A DNA stretch of 64,000 nucleotides from positions 1-64,000 of the forward strand of contig NZ_JAKCWP010000013.1 of NCBI RefSeq assembly GCF_028767125.1, written 5' to 3'. The notes under the pieces were generated by a model, which ran no database searches, was not told the DNA's origin, and saw nothing but the letters and a program-made list of their open reading frames with translations. Source of the DNA: Chelativorans sp. YIM 93263. Its GTDB lineage: Bacteria; Pseudomonadota; Alphaproteobacteria; Rhizobiales; Rhizobiaceae. Numbering within the stretch: the first letter of the stretch is position 1; every line of letters begins with the position of its first letter. This document shows, in pieces, positions 1 to 9,402 of this stretch. A program made the translations under genes and the position numbers.

Positions 1-3000
1 TCGCCAGGCTCGGCCACACCTGCAATGGAACCGCTCTCGCCTGTCAGCGCCTTCGACGGCACAGCCGTGCCCGGCGTGGGGGTGACCACGCAGGCATCCG
101 GATTGGCCGTGCAGTCGTCGGTCGCCGCGTTGCGGATCTCGCTCACCCCGGCGGGGATCGGGTTTGCCACCGTCACCTGATAGACAACAGCCACTGTGCC
201 GTTCGCCGGCACCAAGATGTCGTCCCACACCAGCGGATCACTGCCCGCGGGCTCCCTCGCCGCGCCGGCGACACTCGCCGAACCGGCAACATAGGCGGTG
301 TTGTCGTCGATATTGTCGGTGAGGTCGTAAAGCGCTGCCGCCGCGTCGCTGTTGGTCAGCATCACCGTATAGGTGAGCGTCTCGCCAGGCTCGGCCACAC
401 CTGCAATGGAACCGCTCTCGCCCGTCAGCGCCTTCGACGGTACAGCCGCCCCCGGCGTTGGCACCACCACGCAGCCGGCAGGCGGCGGCGTTACCGAGCA
501 GTCCGGCTCCGGTTCGCCAACCTTGTAGGCCACGTTGCCGATCTCCGTCACACTGTCCGGTATCGTATCGGCCACCGTCACCTGGTATTCCACAGTGACA
601 GAGCTGCTCGCGGGGATGGTGATGCCGCTCCAGATCAGGGGATCGCTGCCCGTGGGCTCCCCTGCCCCGGCCGTGCCGGCGGTCGAGCCGGCCACATAGC
701 TGGTCAGGTCGTCGATATTGTCGGTGAGGTCATAAAGCGCCGGGCTGCCGCCATTGTTGGTGAGCGTCACCGTATAGGTGAGCGTCTCGCCGGGCTCGGC
801 CACACCTGCAATGGACCCGCTCTCCGCCGTCAGTGCCTTTACTGGCGCGAAATCGTCGTTGGTGATCGTGCAGATGGCGTTCTGGCCATTGGCGAGCGTC
901 AGTTCGTTGTGGGCCACGGGCGTGGCCGCCGCGCCGTCGATGGCGCAGCTGTAAAGGCTCGGCGCGTAACCCGGCAGAGTGTCCTCGCCAAGCGTGTAGG
1001 TGCCCGCCGGGATCGACGCGTTCGTCACCGCCGCATCGCCCATCGGGCCTTCGATCAGATCGGCGGGGGTGTCGTTATTGGTCGCGCGCAGCGTGAAGTC
1101 GGCGGCTACATTCGTCCCGCCATTGTCGTTCACAACCTGCTTGCGCAGCGTGATCTTCGGCTGGCAGATCGCATCCGTATTGATCTGCGCCATGAAGGCC
1201 TGGGCGCCCGGCCCGGACTTGATGTGCACAATGACCGTGTTGAGGCCGGCCTGCCAGTCGCCATTCATGGAGCCGTTGGCAACGCCCCCAGCCGAAAAGC
1301 CCGCATAAAAGTAAGGATCAGCGGTCCCGAAATTGGACTGAATGCCCTGAGGCTGGCCGTTCACCCAGACCTCGTAGACCGAGTTGTCCGCATAGAAGCT
1401 CATCTGCAGGTCGAGGCTGGAGGGATCGACCGCAGAATCGAGGTTGAACTGGTAGCGGTAGAAGATGTCGTAATTGACCGGAGTCGGATGCGTGGCCGTC
1501 GAGCTGTTCGATATCCAGCCCGCATTGCCGAAGGGCGATGAGATATATACGGCGGGCGGATTGGTGACGATTGTCGCACCACCCCAGGTCAGGCCCGCTG
1601 GCGGTGGGCCGTTAACCGGCGTCGGCGTCAGCGCCACCTGCCAGTAGTTGTCGAAGCCACTCGTCTTCCGGCCGCCAGCGCCATCATAAGCCGTGTTGAA
1701 ATATGCGCCGGAGGTCGAACACGACATCGTGTCCGGCGGGTTCGGCGTATAGGGCGGCGCGGGCGTCGTCACCGAGCATTCGGTGCAGTCAGGCGGCACA
1801 TCGCCACCGCTGATGCGGTTGGTGATTTCGGTGATGCCGAGCGGAATGGGAGCAGCCACCGTCAGGTCAATCTCGACCAGCGCCTCGCCGCCCACCGGCA
1901 CCTCATCCACGGTGAGCTGAACCGTAGACGACCCTGCCACCGGGTTCGTGAAGCCGCTCGCGCCGTCGACGCGCGTCATGGTCGCGCCGTTCGGAATGTT
2001 CTCGATGAAATCGAAATCGTTAAAGGCAGAGCCGCCCTCGTGGGTGATCGTCACCCGGTAGGTGAGCACCTCGCCGGGCTCGGCGACATCATTGGTCGTG
2101 ATGCTCTCGCCGATCAGCTCCTTCCGCACGCTCACAACCGGATCGGCCGGGGTGTCGGTGTCGGTGGCGGTGTTGTTGTCGGGAGTGGCGTCAACCACGC
2201 CGGCAGGCTCCGTGATCGTCGCCGTATTGACGAGATCGCCGGTAAAATCGGCCGGCACGCTCATGGTGAGCATGTAGGTGACGGAAGCGCCCGCTGGCAG
2301 GTCGGCCGTGGTCGCGATCGCGCCGGTCCCGCTCGCCGCGTCGCACACAGCGCCGCCCACCTCGCTGCCGCAGGTCCAGCTTGCCGTTGTGATGCCGGCC
2401 GGCAGCGGATCGCTGATCGCCGCATCGGTGACGTCGTCCGGACCGTTGTTCGTGGCAACGATGGTGTAGACCACATCCGTTCCCGGCGCATAGGTGGTCG
2501 CGCCGTCATCCTTGGTGATGGAAAGGTCGGCCGCGCGCTGTTCGTTGGTGAACACACACTGGATATCCGCCTCCGGCCTCACATTGGCGGCCGGAATGGT
2601 CGTGGCCGGCGAGGCGAAAGTGCCGATCACGGTCGGGTTGCCCGTACTGGCGGCGTTCTGATCGGTACAGACGGCAGTCCGGAGTGCCCAATCGGCCGGG
2701 ACGACTTCGCTGAGCGTGACGTCCACCCGCGTGTCGCGTGCGAAGTACATGGGCGAGGACACGGCGGTGCCCGCCGCTGTCGTCGTCAGGGTCGTGCTGG
2801 GGACGGTGGCTCCGTCCGCCTGCACGAGATTTGTCATGTCGATCTGAAAGCTGCCAGTGCCGCCCTCGCTCACCTTCGAGATCGTCACGCAGGGTGGGCG
2901 GACGAAAAGCGAGTTGGCGATATTATCGCCACCGCTGACGTTGCTGGATGTAATGGTGATGGAAGTGACGGTGTCGGCGCTGGTTCCGTGCACGAAGCCC

Positions 3001-4466
3001 GACTGCCGGTACGGCCCACCCGGACTGTAGCGAACAGCACCGCCCGAATAGGTGAGATCGCCTGAGACGAGAGAGAAATCGGCTGTCGTAGCCGTGCTCC
3101 CGGCACCCAGGTCGACGGTGAAAACGGGCGGCACTGCATCGTAATCGGTTGTGCCGGTTTCATTGACATCAATGACGGCGAACTGGATCCAGTTCGCCGG
3201 AATGGGCTGCGAAAAGTTCCACTGGATCGTGTAGTTTCCACCGCCCTGCGTAGCCCAGGGTTGGTCGGTCTGCCATGCGCCGGCTGTCTTCTGAACCGTT
3301 CCAGTGACCGGGAAGGGAGCCAGTGTGAAGGTGTTGCCCGCTGTAACAACGCGCGGGGAGCACACGCCGGAGGTGGGCGGCGGCTCCATCGTGTCGGTGT
3401 CGCTGGCGGAATTGTTGGACGTGTCGGTGTCGGTGATGCCGTCCGGCGGCGCCACCGCCGCCGTGTTGGTGAGGTTGCCGCTGTAGCTACTCGGGATCCC
3501 CATAGTCAGCGTGTAGGTAACAGAGGCACCCGCAGGCAGGTCGGCCGTGGTGGCGATTCCGCCGCTGCCGCTCGTTGCCCCGCAGACGCCGCCACTGGTC
3601 TCTTCGCCGCAGGTCCAGCTTGCATTTGTGATGCCGGCGGGCAGCGGATCGGTGATCTCAGCACCCGTGGCGGGTTGGGGGCCGTTGTTAGTGACGGCGA
3701 TCGTGTAGGTCGTATCTCCGCCCGGGATATAAGTCGCCTCGCCGTTATCCTTGGTGATCGAAAGATCGGCTTCGCAACCAGCAGTGTCGTAGGTGTATGA
3801 AGGCTCGAATTGTTCGGCGGTCCAGGATTTGCCGCCGGCATGATGAGTCTCGAGCCATAGTCCTACGACGATATCTCCGGCCTCAAGAGCAGCAGCCGAT
3901 ACATCTTCCGTAATGGTAAGGGTTTCCGTTGTTCCAACGGGAGTATAGCCGATGGAATACTCTGTGAGGGGTGTTGTGCTACCAGCAGAGAACAGAGCAA
4001 GGCGACCGACGTAGCCGGAACCGGCGGCCGGTCCGTTATTGGTTGCCTCAACAGTGACAGTGATAGAAGCCGTACCGCTGTCGCAAACTGGTCGGGGGGC
4101 CTGAAGGGCTGCCGCGACTCCTCTGTACAGCTGAGAACCGTCCCCGTCCGATGCGTCCGAGTCCACCGGAAAGTTCACGGAACCGCCCGTCCAAAGCGAA
4201 CCACCGCCTCCCGCAAGTGGAACGTGCACCGCACTAAAATCAGGGGGCGTCGTTTCGGTTGCGGTTGGTGTGCCCGAAACCTGGGCCTGGGCGGCGCCGA
4301 GCCATGGGCCGAGTGCGGCAACGCAGAGCCAGAAGGCGACGGCACACGTAAGCGGATACCGCCTGCGAAACTTTCCACCATCAGAATTCGCGGGTCCACT
4401 CGTCGCGCGCACAAGATAGCTTAGTTGTCCGCGCACCATGTCGCGCAGCGAAATTGGCTTCCGCAT
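1..4466 (-). CDS. Giant secreted DUF11-repeat surface protein (C-terminus beyond window)
   Basis: Open on the minus strand from ATG 4466 to the window edge, at least 1,488 residues. The N-terminus has a long basic n-region and a hydrophobic segment ending in an AQA cleavage site near residue 61, so export is likely; ATG 4439 is an alternative start in the same frame. Then come several Ig-like DUF11 modules (each opening like ADLSITKD...YTI..TNNGP, around 3770-3410 and 2535-2150), a unique lectin-like stretch (about 1700-1170) rich in Tyr, Trp and Asn, a prealbumin-like segment ending in TITNDD (near 850), and near-identical repeats opening with KALT.ESGSIAGVAEPGE at about 845, 435 and 60, spaced 135 and 127 codons apart. 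DUF11 arrays are known from bacterial surface and adhesin-like proteins. Function inferred: extracellular adhesion or matrix. The C-terminal anchor or sorting signal is not visible. Confidence 0.85.
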   Translation of the reverse strand, partial: MRKPISLRDMVRGQLSYLVRATSGPANSDGGKFRRRYPLTCAVAFWLCVAALGPWLGAAQAQVSGTPTATETTPPDFSAVHVPLAGGGGSLWTGGSVNFPVDSDASDGDGSQLYRGVAAALQAPRPVCDSGTASITVTVEATNNGPAAGSGYVGRLALFSAGSTTPLTEYSIGYTPVGTTETLTITEDVSAAALEAGDIVVGLWLETHHAGGKSWTAEQFEPSYTYDTAGCEADLSITKDNGEATYIPGGDTTYTIAVTNNGPQPATGAEITDPLPAGITNASWTCGEETSGGVCGATSGSGGIATTADLPAGASVTYTLTMGIPSSYSGNLTNTAAVAPPDGITDTDTSNNSASDTDTMEPPPTSGVCSPRVVTAGNTFTLAPFPVTGTVQKTAGAWQTDQPWATQGGGNYTIQWNFSQPIPANWIQFAVIDVNETGTTDYDAVPPVFTVDLGAGSTATTADFSLVSGDLTYSGGAVRYSPGGPYRQSGFVHGTSADTVTSITITSSNVSGGDNIANSLFVRPPCVTISKVSEGGTGSFQIDMTNLVQADGATVPSTTLTTTAAGTAVSSPMYFARDTRVDVTLSEVVPADWALRTAVCTDQNAASTGNPTVIGTFASPATTIPAANVRPEADIQCVFTNEQRAADLSITKDDGATTYAPGTDVVYTIVATNNGPDDVTDAAISDPLPAGITTASWTCGSEVGGAVCDAASGTGAIATTADLPAGASVTYMLTMSVPADFTGDLVNTATITEPAGVVDATPDNNTATDTDTPADPVVSVRKELIGESITTNDVAEPGEVLTYRVTITHEGGSAFNDFDFIENIPNGATMTRVDGASGFTNPVAGSSTVQLTVDEVPVGGEALVEIDLTVAAPIPLGITEITNRISGGDVPPDCTECSVTTPAPPYTPNPPDTMSCSTSGAYFNTAYDGAGGRKTSGFDNYWQVALTPTPVNGPPPAGLTWGGATIVTNPPAVYISSPFGNAGWISNSSTATHPTPVNYDIFYRYQFNLDSAVDPSSLDLQMSFYADNSVYEVWVNGQPQGIQSNFGTADPYFYAGFSAGGVANGSMNGDWQAGLNTVIVHIKSGPGAQAFMAQINTDAICQPKITLRKQVVNDNGGTNVAADFTLRATNNDTPADLIEGPMGDAAVTNASIPAGTYTLGEDTLPGYAPSLYSCAIDGAAATPVAHNELTLANGQNAICTITNDDFAPVKALTAESGSIAGVAEPGETLTYTVTLTNNGGSPALYDLTDNIDDLTSYVAGSTAGTAGAGEPTGSDPLIWSGITIPASSSVTVEYQVTVADTIPDSVTEIGNVAYKVGEPEPDCSVTPPPAGCVVVPTPGAAVPSKALTGESGSIAGVAEPGETLTYTVMLTNSDAAAALYDLTDNIDDNTAYVAGSASVAGAAREPAGSDPLVWDDILVPANGTVAVVYQVTVANPIPAGVSEIRNAATDDCTANPDACVVTPTPGTAVPSKALTGESGSIAGVAEPG

Positions 4467-4916
4467 GAGTGGCCCCCACAAAATGTCACCGTAGTGGAGG
4501 CTTATTCACCGCTTTTACCCCCACCCCGGCGTGTCCGAAAATGGACCGTACCGTGGCGAGAAGTAGACATAGCAGCGGAGGGCCTGTCTTTCAGGATCCG
4601 TTCGAGTTTTTCAGAATCCTATCGTTTTCGTCTTTTTTTTTGAGCACTAGAATTTTGCGCCGCTTTACGACGTTGCGCTTCAAATTTAGCGTTATCCAGA
4701 ACCGGCCGTTTTCTGAGCGTAGAAATCCAGACGGTTTTCCAGACGCAGCGGCAAAAGCAGGACGCCATCGCATGCCCGTCCGAAGTAATGGTCAGGGAAC
4801 CAGCGTTTTCGGCAGAGGGAAAGCCGCTATCCAACTGTCGTTTTTACAGAGTTCAGTGAGGCGTCCGTGGTCTTGACACAAGCGTTCGTCCCGGCGTTGC
4901 TCTGAAGCTGGCCTCG
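4467..4916. other. 450-bp intergenic region upstream of the DUF11 gene
   Basis: No convincing gene. It lies between the end of the minus-strand LysR gene and the start of the DUF11 gene, so it should carry that gene's promoter. It contains a T-rich tract near 4626-4642 and is visibly richer in A/T than its surroundings. Short ORFs on both strands here have no recognisable content. Confidence 0.5.
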
Positions 4917-5819
4917 TTACTCGACTATCCCTGAAAGTTGCCGCCTTATCCAGTGCCGGAACGTTCTAAAAGCCGGGCTGTTCTTGCTGTCTGCCCAGCA
5001 CAGGTAATAGTGGCGTGTACTCTGTGCTGGCCACCGGTCGTCGCTGAACAATTGCACCAAGCGCTCGCTGGCCAAATAAGGCGCAGCATAAACATGGGAT
5101 AGCCATGCCACGCCATACCCATCTAGTGCCGCGACAAGCGTCAGCGCGCTAGGCAGCCTGGTAATCCGTGTGTGAGCTTGATGGGCTAAGCCATGATCAT
5201 CGAACCAATTAGACATTTCAATGTCCCGGTCCTCATCCAGAATCCACGGTAGCTTGGTCAGATCCTGAGGTGTTTGAATGGAAACTGACTCCAGAACCGA
5301 AGGCGCCGCCACGACGACATCCCTACTTTCAAGAAGCCGTTCGCAGTTTATCCCTGGCCAGTGACCGTCACCATGCCGGACAGCGGCATCGAAGTCCCCT
5401 TGTGCAAGATCATGCACTTTCGCATCGGCATTGATGCGCAGATCTATTTCCGGGTGAAGCTGCAGAAACTCACGAAGGCGTGGCAGCAGCCAATATTGTG
5501 CGAAATGCGGCGTCACGGTGATATTGAGGATATTTTCGTCACGTCGAAATTGGTCGATATCAGCGGCAATCGCCCTGAAATTCCGGAGCAGATTGGCGGC
5601 CAAGTCTGCGGCTTCCGGCAACATGACCAGACGGTTGCCGGAACGGGTAAACAATTTGCGCTGCAAGCGGTCTTCCAAGCCTCGTAGATGCTGACTCACT
5701 GCGCCATGCGTCACCTTGAGCGTATCCGCAGCAGCACCGACAGAGCCGGTTTCATGGACCGCCGCGAAAGCACGAAGGGAATTCAGCGGCAACCAAGCGA
5801 TATTTTTCCTTTCTGTCAT
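4917..5819 (-). CDS. LysR-family regulator, GcvA-like
   Basis: A 300-residue LysR-type transcription factor. The winged HTH occupies about residues 9-67 (LNSLRAFAAVHETGSVGAAA, then VTHGAVSQHLRGLE), followed by a substrate-binding domain to the end. The opening WLPLNSLRAF and overall shape resemble the GcvA subgroup. I chose ATG 5819; an upstream in-frame start at 5870 would add 17 residues without family similarity. It is divergent from the small ORF and epoxide hydrolase at 5916-7297, which is the usual geometry for a LysR protein controlling its neighbour. The ligand is unknown. Confidence 0.9.
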   Translation of the reverse strand: MTERKNIAWLPLNSLRAFAAVHETGSVGAAADTLKVTHGAVSQHLRGLEDRLQRKLFTRSGNRLVMLPEAADLAANLLRNFRAIAADIDQFRRDENILNITVTPHFAQYWLLPRLREFLQLHPEIDLRINADAKVHDLAQGDFDAAVRHGDGHWPGINCERLLESRDVVVAAPSVLESVSIQTPQDLTKLPWILDEDRDIEMSNWFDDHGLAHQAHTRITRLPSALTLVAALDGYGVAWLSHVYAAPYLASERLVQLFSDDRWPAQSTRHYYLCWADSKNSPAFRTFRHWIRRQLSGIVE

Positions 5820-5915
5820 GATAGAAGAACTAACAGTAACACAGCTTTTCTGACAAGCCTTAACCCCCATGAGCTGCTATGTTTTAGCGGTTGTATGAAC
5901 GGAGGTAAAATCAGA

Positions 5916-6110
5916 ATGGCATACATTTTTTCTAACAATTACGCTGAGAATATCTCCATCTGTCAGGTTCCTGCTTCCGGCATTGATCAGGAGGCAGTTC
6001 ACCGAATTCGCCACCAGGGCCGGATCGAGCGGGCGAAAATTGTTCGTCAGTGCTTTGCAACACTCAAGCGCATTGCCACGGCAACTCACTCCGGCGGGGG
6101 CATCTCGTGA
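5916..6110 (+). CDS. Small hypothetical protein (64 aa), coupled to epoxide hydrolase
   Basis: A short ORF (starting MAYIFSNNY) with a strong ribosome binding site (GGAGG at about 5900) ahead of ATG 5916. Its TGA overlaps the GTG of the epoxide hydrolase as GTGA (6107-6110), typical of translational coupling. The C-terminal half is basic and helical (RHQGRIERAKIVRQC), resembling the short alphaproteobacterial proteins with an AR.LRAE-type helix, but I cannot assign a family. It lies in the divergent region downstream of the LysR promoter. It could instead be only a leader that sets translation of the enzyme. Confidence 0.5.
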   Translation: MAYIFSNNYAENISICQVPASGIDQEAVHRIRHQGRIERAKIVRQCFATLKRIATATHSGGGIS

Positions 6111-7297
6111 CCCGTCCAACCAGCGACGTGCAAGCATTTGAAGCCCACGCAACTGACGCTGACCTCGACGATCTTCGCGCGCGATTGGCCGCTGCGCGGC
6201 TACCGGAGGCCGAGACGGTCTATCGCGCCGCGCCCGACCCTCGCCGATGGGAACAGGGCGTTCCTCTCGCCGACCTCGTCGATATCGTGAACTACTGGCG
6301 CACCGGGTATGATTGGCGCTCGTTCGAGGCGCGACTTAACCGGATCGGCCAGTTTCGCACGACCATCGACGATCTGGGAATCCATTTCCTGCACCGCCGA
6401 TCCACCCGCGCAGACGCCACGCCTCTGATCCTGACACACGGCTGGCCAGGCAGCGTTGCCGAGTTCATCGATGTCATAGACGAACTGGCAGATCCGGAAA
6501 ATCCGGACGCGCCAGCGTTCCACGTCGTGGTCCCGTCGCTGCCAGGCTTTGGTTACAGCGACAAGCCGGCCACCACTGGGTGGGGCATCGGAAAGATCGC
6601 GGCCGCTTGGGTGGAACTGATGGGAAAGCTCGGCTACAGCAAGTTCACAGCCCACGGCGGCGATTGGGGAGGTGTGATCACCACGACCCTCGGCGGCAGG
6701 TTTCCAAGTCACGTTCTCGGCATCCACACAACGCTCGCGCAGGCACCGCCAGGTTTGACAACGGAAGGGCTGACGGCTGTCGAGCGCAAATGGACCGAGG
6801 AAACCCGCGATTTCTGGCGTCAACGCGCAGCTTACGCGAAGCAGCAGGCGACCCGACCGCAGACTATCGGCTATTCGCTCGTCGACTCACCAGTCGGGCT
6901 TTTTGCCTGGATCCTCGACAAGTTCGCTGAGTGGACAGATACCGAAGATAGCCCGTTCGAGACGATTTCCAGAGATCGCGTTCTTGACAACGTCACCCTG
7001 TATTGGCTGACGCGAACCGGCGCATCGGCGGCCCGCATCTATTACGAAAGCCACGGCGGTGTTAACGCGCTCGACCCCGAGCTTCGTGTCGATGTCCCGT
7101 CAGCAATCAGTATCTATCCCCGCGACATCGAGAAGTGTCCCCGCGCCTGGGCACAGGAGCGGTACCGACAAATCGTCCGATGGAGGTCGCCTGAAACCGG
7201 AGGACATTTCCCGTCGCTGGAGGTTCCCGAGTTCTTCGTCAAGGATCTGCAAGAAGGCCTCGCGGCAGTACTGGCCGCTCGCGGTAGTCGGTCATAA
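6107..7297 (+). CDS. Epoxide hydrolase (EHN-type alpha/beta hydrolase)
   Basis: 396 residues from GTG 6107. The N-terminal EHN domain (about residues 8-110) precedes an alpha/beta-hydrolase fold with the oxyanion-hole motif HGWPGS (111-116), the nucleophile Asp186 in HGGDWGG, and a C-terminal His367 in GGHFPSLEVPE. These match the microsomal-type epoxide hydrolases and juvenile-hormone-hydrolase relatives, which open epoxides to vicinal diols through an ester intermediate. Length fits the family. The gene overlaps the preceding small ORF by 4 nt and is divergent from a LysR gene that probably regulates it. The physiological epoxide is not predictable; a detoxification role is likely. Confidence 0.88.
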   Translation: MTRPTSDVQAFEAHATDADLDDLRARLAAARLPEAETVYRAAPDPRRWEQGVPLADLVDIVNYWRTGYDWRSFEARLNRIGQFRTTIDDLGIHFLHRRSTRADATPLILTHGWPGSVAEFIDVIDELADPENPDAPAFHVVVPSLPGFGYSDKPATTGWGIGKIAAAWVELMGKLGYSKFTAHGGDWGGVITTTLGGRFPSHVLGIHTTLAQAPPGLTTEGLTAVERKWTEETRDFWRQRAAYAKQQATRPQTIGYSLVDSPVGLFAWILDKFAEWTDTEDSPFETISRDRVLDNVTLYWLTRTGASAARIYYESHGGVNALDPELRVDVPSAISIYPRDIEKCPRAWAQERYRQIVRWRSPETGGHFPSLEVPEFFVKDLQEGLAAVLAARGSRS

Positions 7298-7640
7298 CAT
7301 TGTCGACGCTGGCGTGGATGGCGAAGCGCCCTGGTGAGGCTGAGGACCCCAGGACATTTCTGCGGCCCACCAATGTGTCTCTTGAGTGCTCCAGTTTCGG
7401 TGAGTCGGCTGGTCTCAGGTGGTGCAACTTGGCAACGTGCCTGCAGGGAGCTCGCTTAGTGGAACGCACAACTGAAGGGTCCAAGGTAGGCAACAGCGGA
7501 TTGGCTGCTTACCACTGACCTGGATTGGATCCGAACAGACCGCTATCGGCCCCGAGGCAAGACAGTTGTCAACGTGGGGATCGAGCCATAGGCAGAAGAG
7601 CTGTAACAGTCTGGGGGAAGCTACCGTTGTCACTACACAC
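7298..7640. other. Intergenic region without recognisable gene
   Basis: About 340 bp between the convergent epoxide hydrolase and YfcE-like genes. Only short ORFs with no family features; no clear hairpin-plus-T terminator was found. Could be degraded DNA from a lost gene. Confidence 0.4.
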
Positions 7641-8099
7641 TCAACCGATGGAGTGAATCCTCGGTATCAGTGCGCCTTTTGCAATCTCTACCGTTGCCAG
7701 GCTCGCCGACAATTTGAAACGGCGCGGGCCAGCGCTGCCGGGGTTGAGATAAACGACGCCATCCAAAGTCTCGATGCTGGCACGATGAGAATGTCCCGAT
7801 ATGACAAGGCTTACGCCCGCTTCACTCGGCGGAAATCCGAGGTCTTTGCGATCGTGGATGATAAAGATCTTCTGATCGAACAACGTCACGTGGAGGGTCT
7901 CAGGATATGTCAGCGCCCATCCTTCAACATCGATATTTCCGCGGATCGCCGAAACTGGTGCGATCGCTTCCAGCCTTTCGATGATTGCTGGCCCCCCAAT
8001 ATCGCCCGCGTGGATGATGTGGTCGACACCATATAGCAGCTCGACGGCCTGATCGCGCAGGAGGCCGTGGGTGTCGGAGATAACGCCGATTGTATGCAT
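7641..8099 (-). CDS. YfcE/MJ0936-type metallophosphoesterase
   Basis: 152 residues from ATG 8099. Calcineurin-like phosphoesterase motifs in order: D9-x-H11 (SDTHG), GDIG with D33, RGNID with N55, and SGHSH with H103 and H105, ligands for a di-metal centre. Members hydrolyse phosphodiesters or phosphomonoesters; the in vivo substrate is uncertain. The reading frame is open upstream for 66 more codons to 8297, but that extension does not belong to the family, which normally begins with M..IGVISDTHG. Downstream of the TRAP binding-protein gene in the same direction with a 205-bp gap, so probably a separate unit. Confidence 0.88.
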   Translation of the reverse strand: MHTIGVISDTHGLLRDQAVELLYGVDHIIHAGDIGGPAIIERLEAIAPVSAIRGNIDVEGWALTYPETLHVTLFDQKIFIIHDRKDLGFPPSEAGVSLVISGHSHRASIETLDGVVYLNPGSAGPRRFKLSASLATVEIAKGALIPRIHSIG

Positions 8100-8304
8100 C
8101 GCATTCTGGACTATCAGCTTTCGAGCGGTCGTGCGAGTGCGTTGCAGACGGACGGGCTGCGGCCCAAGACGGAAATCGATTTCCGCGTCACGATCAAGGC
8201 GTGGTGTCGGCCAGCTCAGGTGTTTGAAAGCCAGCCGGATCTCGCAAGTGAAATGCTCGCCAAGCCAGCCGGTGAAAGCGATCGGCTTGGCGGGCACGGG
8301 GCGT

Positions 8305-9345
8305 TTATCGAAGATAACCTGACTCGTTGGCCTCGGCGACTTCCTTCTTGAACTGCGTCAGCAGCCCGAGGGCGTCCTCGCCCAATTCCTTCTGGATGTG
8401 TTCCTCGAAAGGCGGCTGGGTGACCTCGCGCATCTGGTCGCGCTGCTCGGGCGTGAGCGCGGTTATTTCCATAGCATCGCCCAGACCAGCGACGCCGCGG
8501 TCCGATGCTTCTATTATGCGCGACAGTCCGCGTGAGGCGACGACGCAGGACTGCGCCGCATACCGCAGGATCTCCTGCTGACGCTCATCGAGGCCATCCC
8601 AGAACGCTTTCGATAGCAAGAAAATATAGGGCGAGAACAGGTGGTTCGTCAGGGTCATGTAGTCCTGGACCTCGCCGAAGTCCGAAAAGGAGATGATCGG
8701 AACCGGATTCATCTGTCCGTCGATCACGCCGGTCTGGAGGGCGGAATAGACCTCGCCCCAAGCCAAGGGATACGCCTGTGCGCCGAGCGCGTTGATGATC
8801 ACCTGGTGTGATGGCACCGTCATTGTGCGCAGCCGAATGCCTTCAAAATCCGCAAGATCTTCGATCGCGCCTTTCGAATTGGTCACGGCGAAGAAGCCGC
8901 CGGTATCCGGGAAACCGAGCACCACCACATCGCCGAGGTCCTTTTCGATATCCTGCTTGAGCGCCTGCCCGAACGGGCCGTCGAAGACCTCGTAGGTCGC
9001 GGCGTTGTCGGTGAAGGCGAAGGGCAGGTTCAAGACGTCAATCTTGGGATAGTAGGATGCCAGGGCACCGGTCGAAGCGATCGTCGCCTGGATCACCCCG
9101 TCGCGCACCATCTGCACCTGCTCGGAGTTCGAGCCGAGCTGATCGTTTGGGTACATCTCGATCTCGATCGCACCGTTCGTATCGCTCTGGACGATGCTGG
9201 CGAAGACCTGCGCACAGGCGTGGCCCGGATTGTCGAACGGGTCGGGCGCGTTGTCGTGCGCCAGCTTGAGGACCTGCTCCTGCGCCGTAGCCGCAGTCGT
9301 CATGGCAAGCGCGCCGGCAAGGGCGTATGCGATTTTTCTTCTCAT
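8305..9345 (-). CDS. dctP: TRAP transporter solute-binding protein (DctP family)
   Basis: 346 residues from ATG 9345, opening with a Sec signal peptide (MRRKIAYALAGALAM, cleavage after ATA or TAA). The mature part has the DctP features: an LKLAHDNAP start, MYPNDQLGSNSEQVQ, an LRTMTVPS segment with the substrate-carboxylate-binding Arg, and GEVYSALQTGVIDGQMNP. It captures an organic acid-type solute in the periplasm and delivers it to the DctQM membrane complex encoded just upstream. Gene order on this strand is RpiR, D-TA-like enzyme, dctQ, dctM, dctP, with small gaps, so it ends an operon. The substrate is inferred to be the compound handled by the neighbouring catabolic genes. Confidence 0.92.
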   Translation of the reverse strand: MRRKIAYALAGALAMTTAATAQEQVLKLAHDNAPDPFDNPGHACAQVFASIVQSDTNGAIEIEMYPNDQLGSNSEQVQMVRDGVIQATIASTGALASYYPKIDVLNLPFAFTDNAATYEVFDGPFGQALKQDIEKDLGDVVVLGFPDTGGFFAVTNSKGAIEDLADFEGIRLRTMTVPSHQVIINALGAQAYPLAWGEVYSALQTGVIDGQMNPVPIISFSDFGEVQDYMTLTNHLFSPYIFLLSKAFWDGLDERQQEILRYAAQSCVVASRGLSRIIEASDRGVAGLGDAMEITALTPEQRDQMREVTQPPFEEHIQKELGEDALGLLTQFKKEVAEANESGYLR

Positions 9346-9402
9346 GTCGTGTTCCTCTCCTTCATTCTCGTTGTTGCAGGCAGTCGCCTTCAAATGTCCG
9401 CG

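Noticed and set aside
909-3065. Long plus-strand ORFs (210 and 341 codons) at 909-1541 and 2040-3065
   Set aside because: They are antisense to the DUF11-repeat gene, whose frame is continuous with recognisable Ig-like modules. Their composition (Arg, Gly, His, Val) is typical of mirror frames.
4626-4642. T-rich tract as terminator of the LysR gene
   Set aside because: No stable stem precedes it on either strand.
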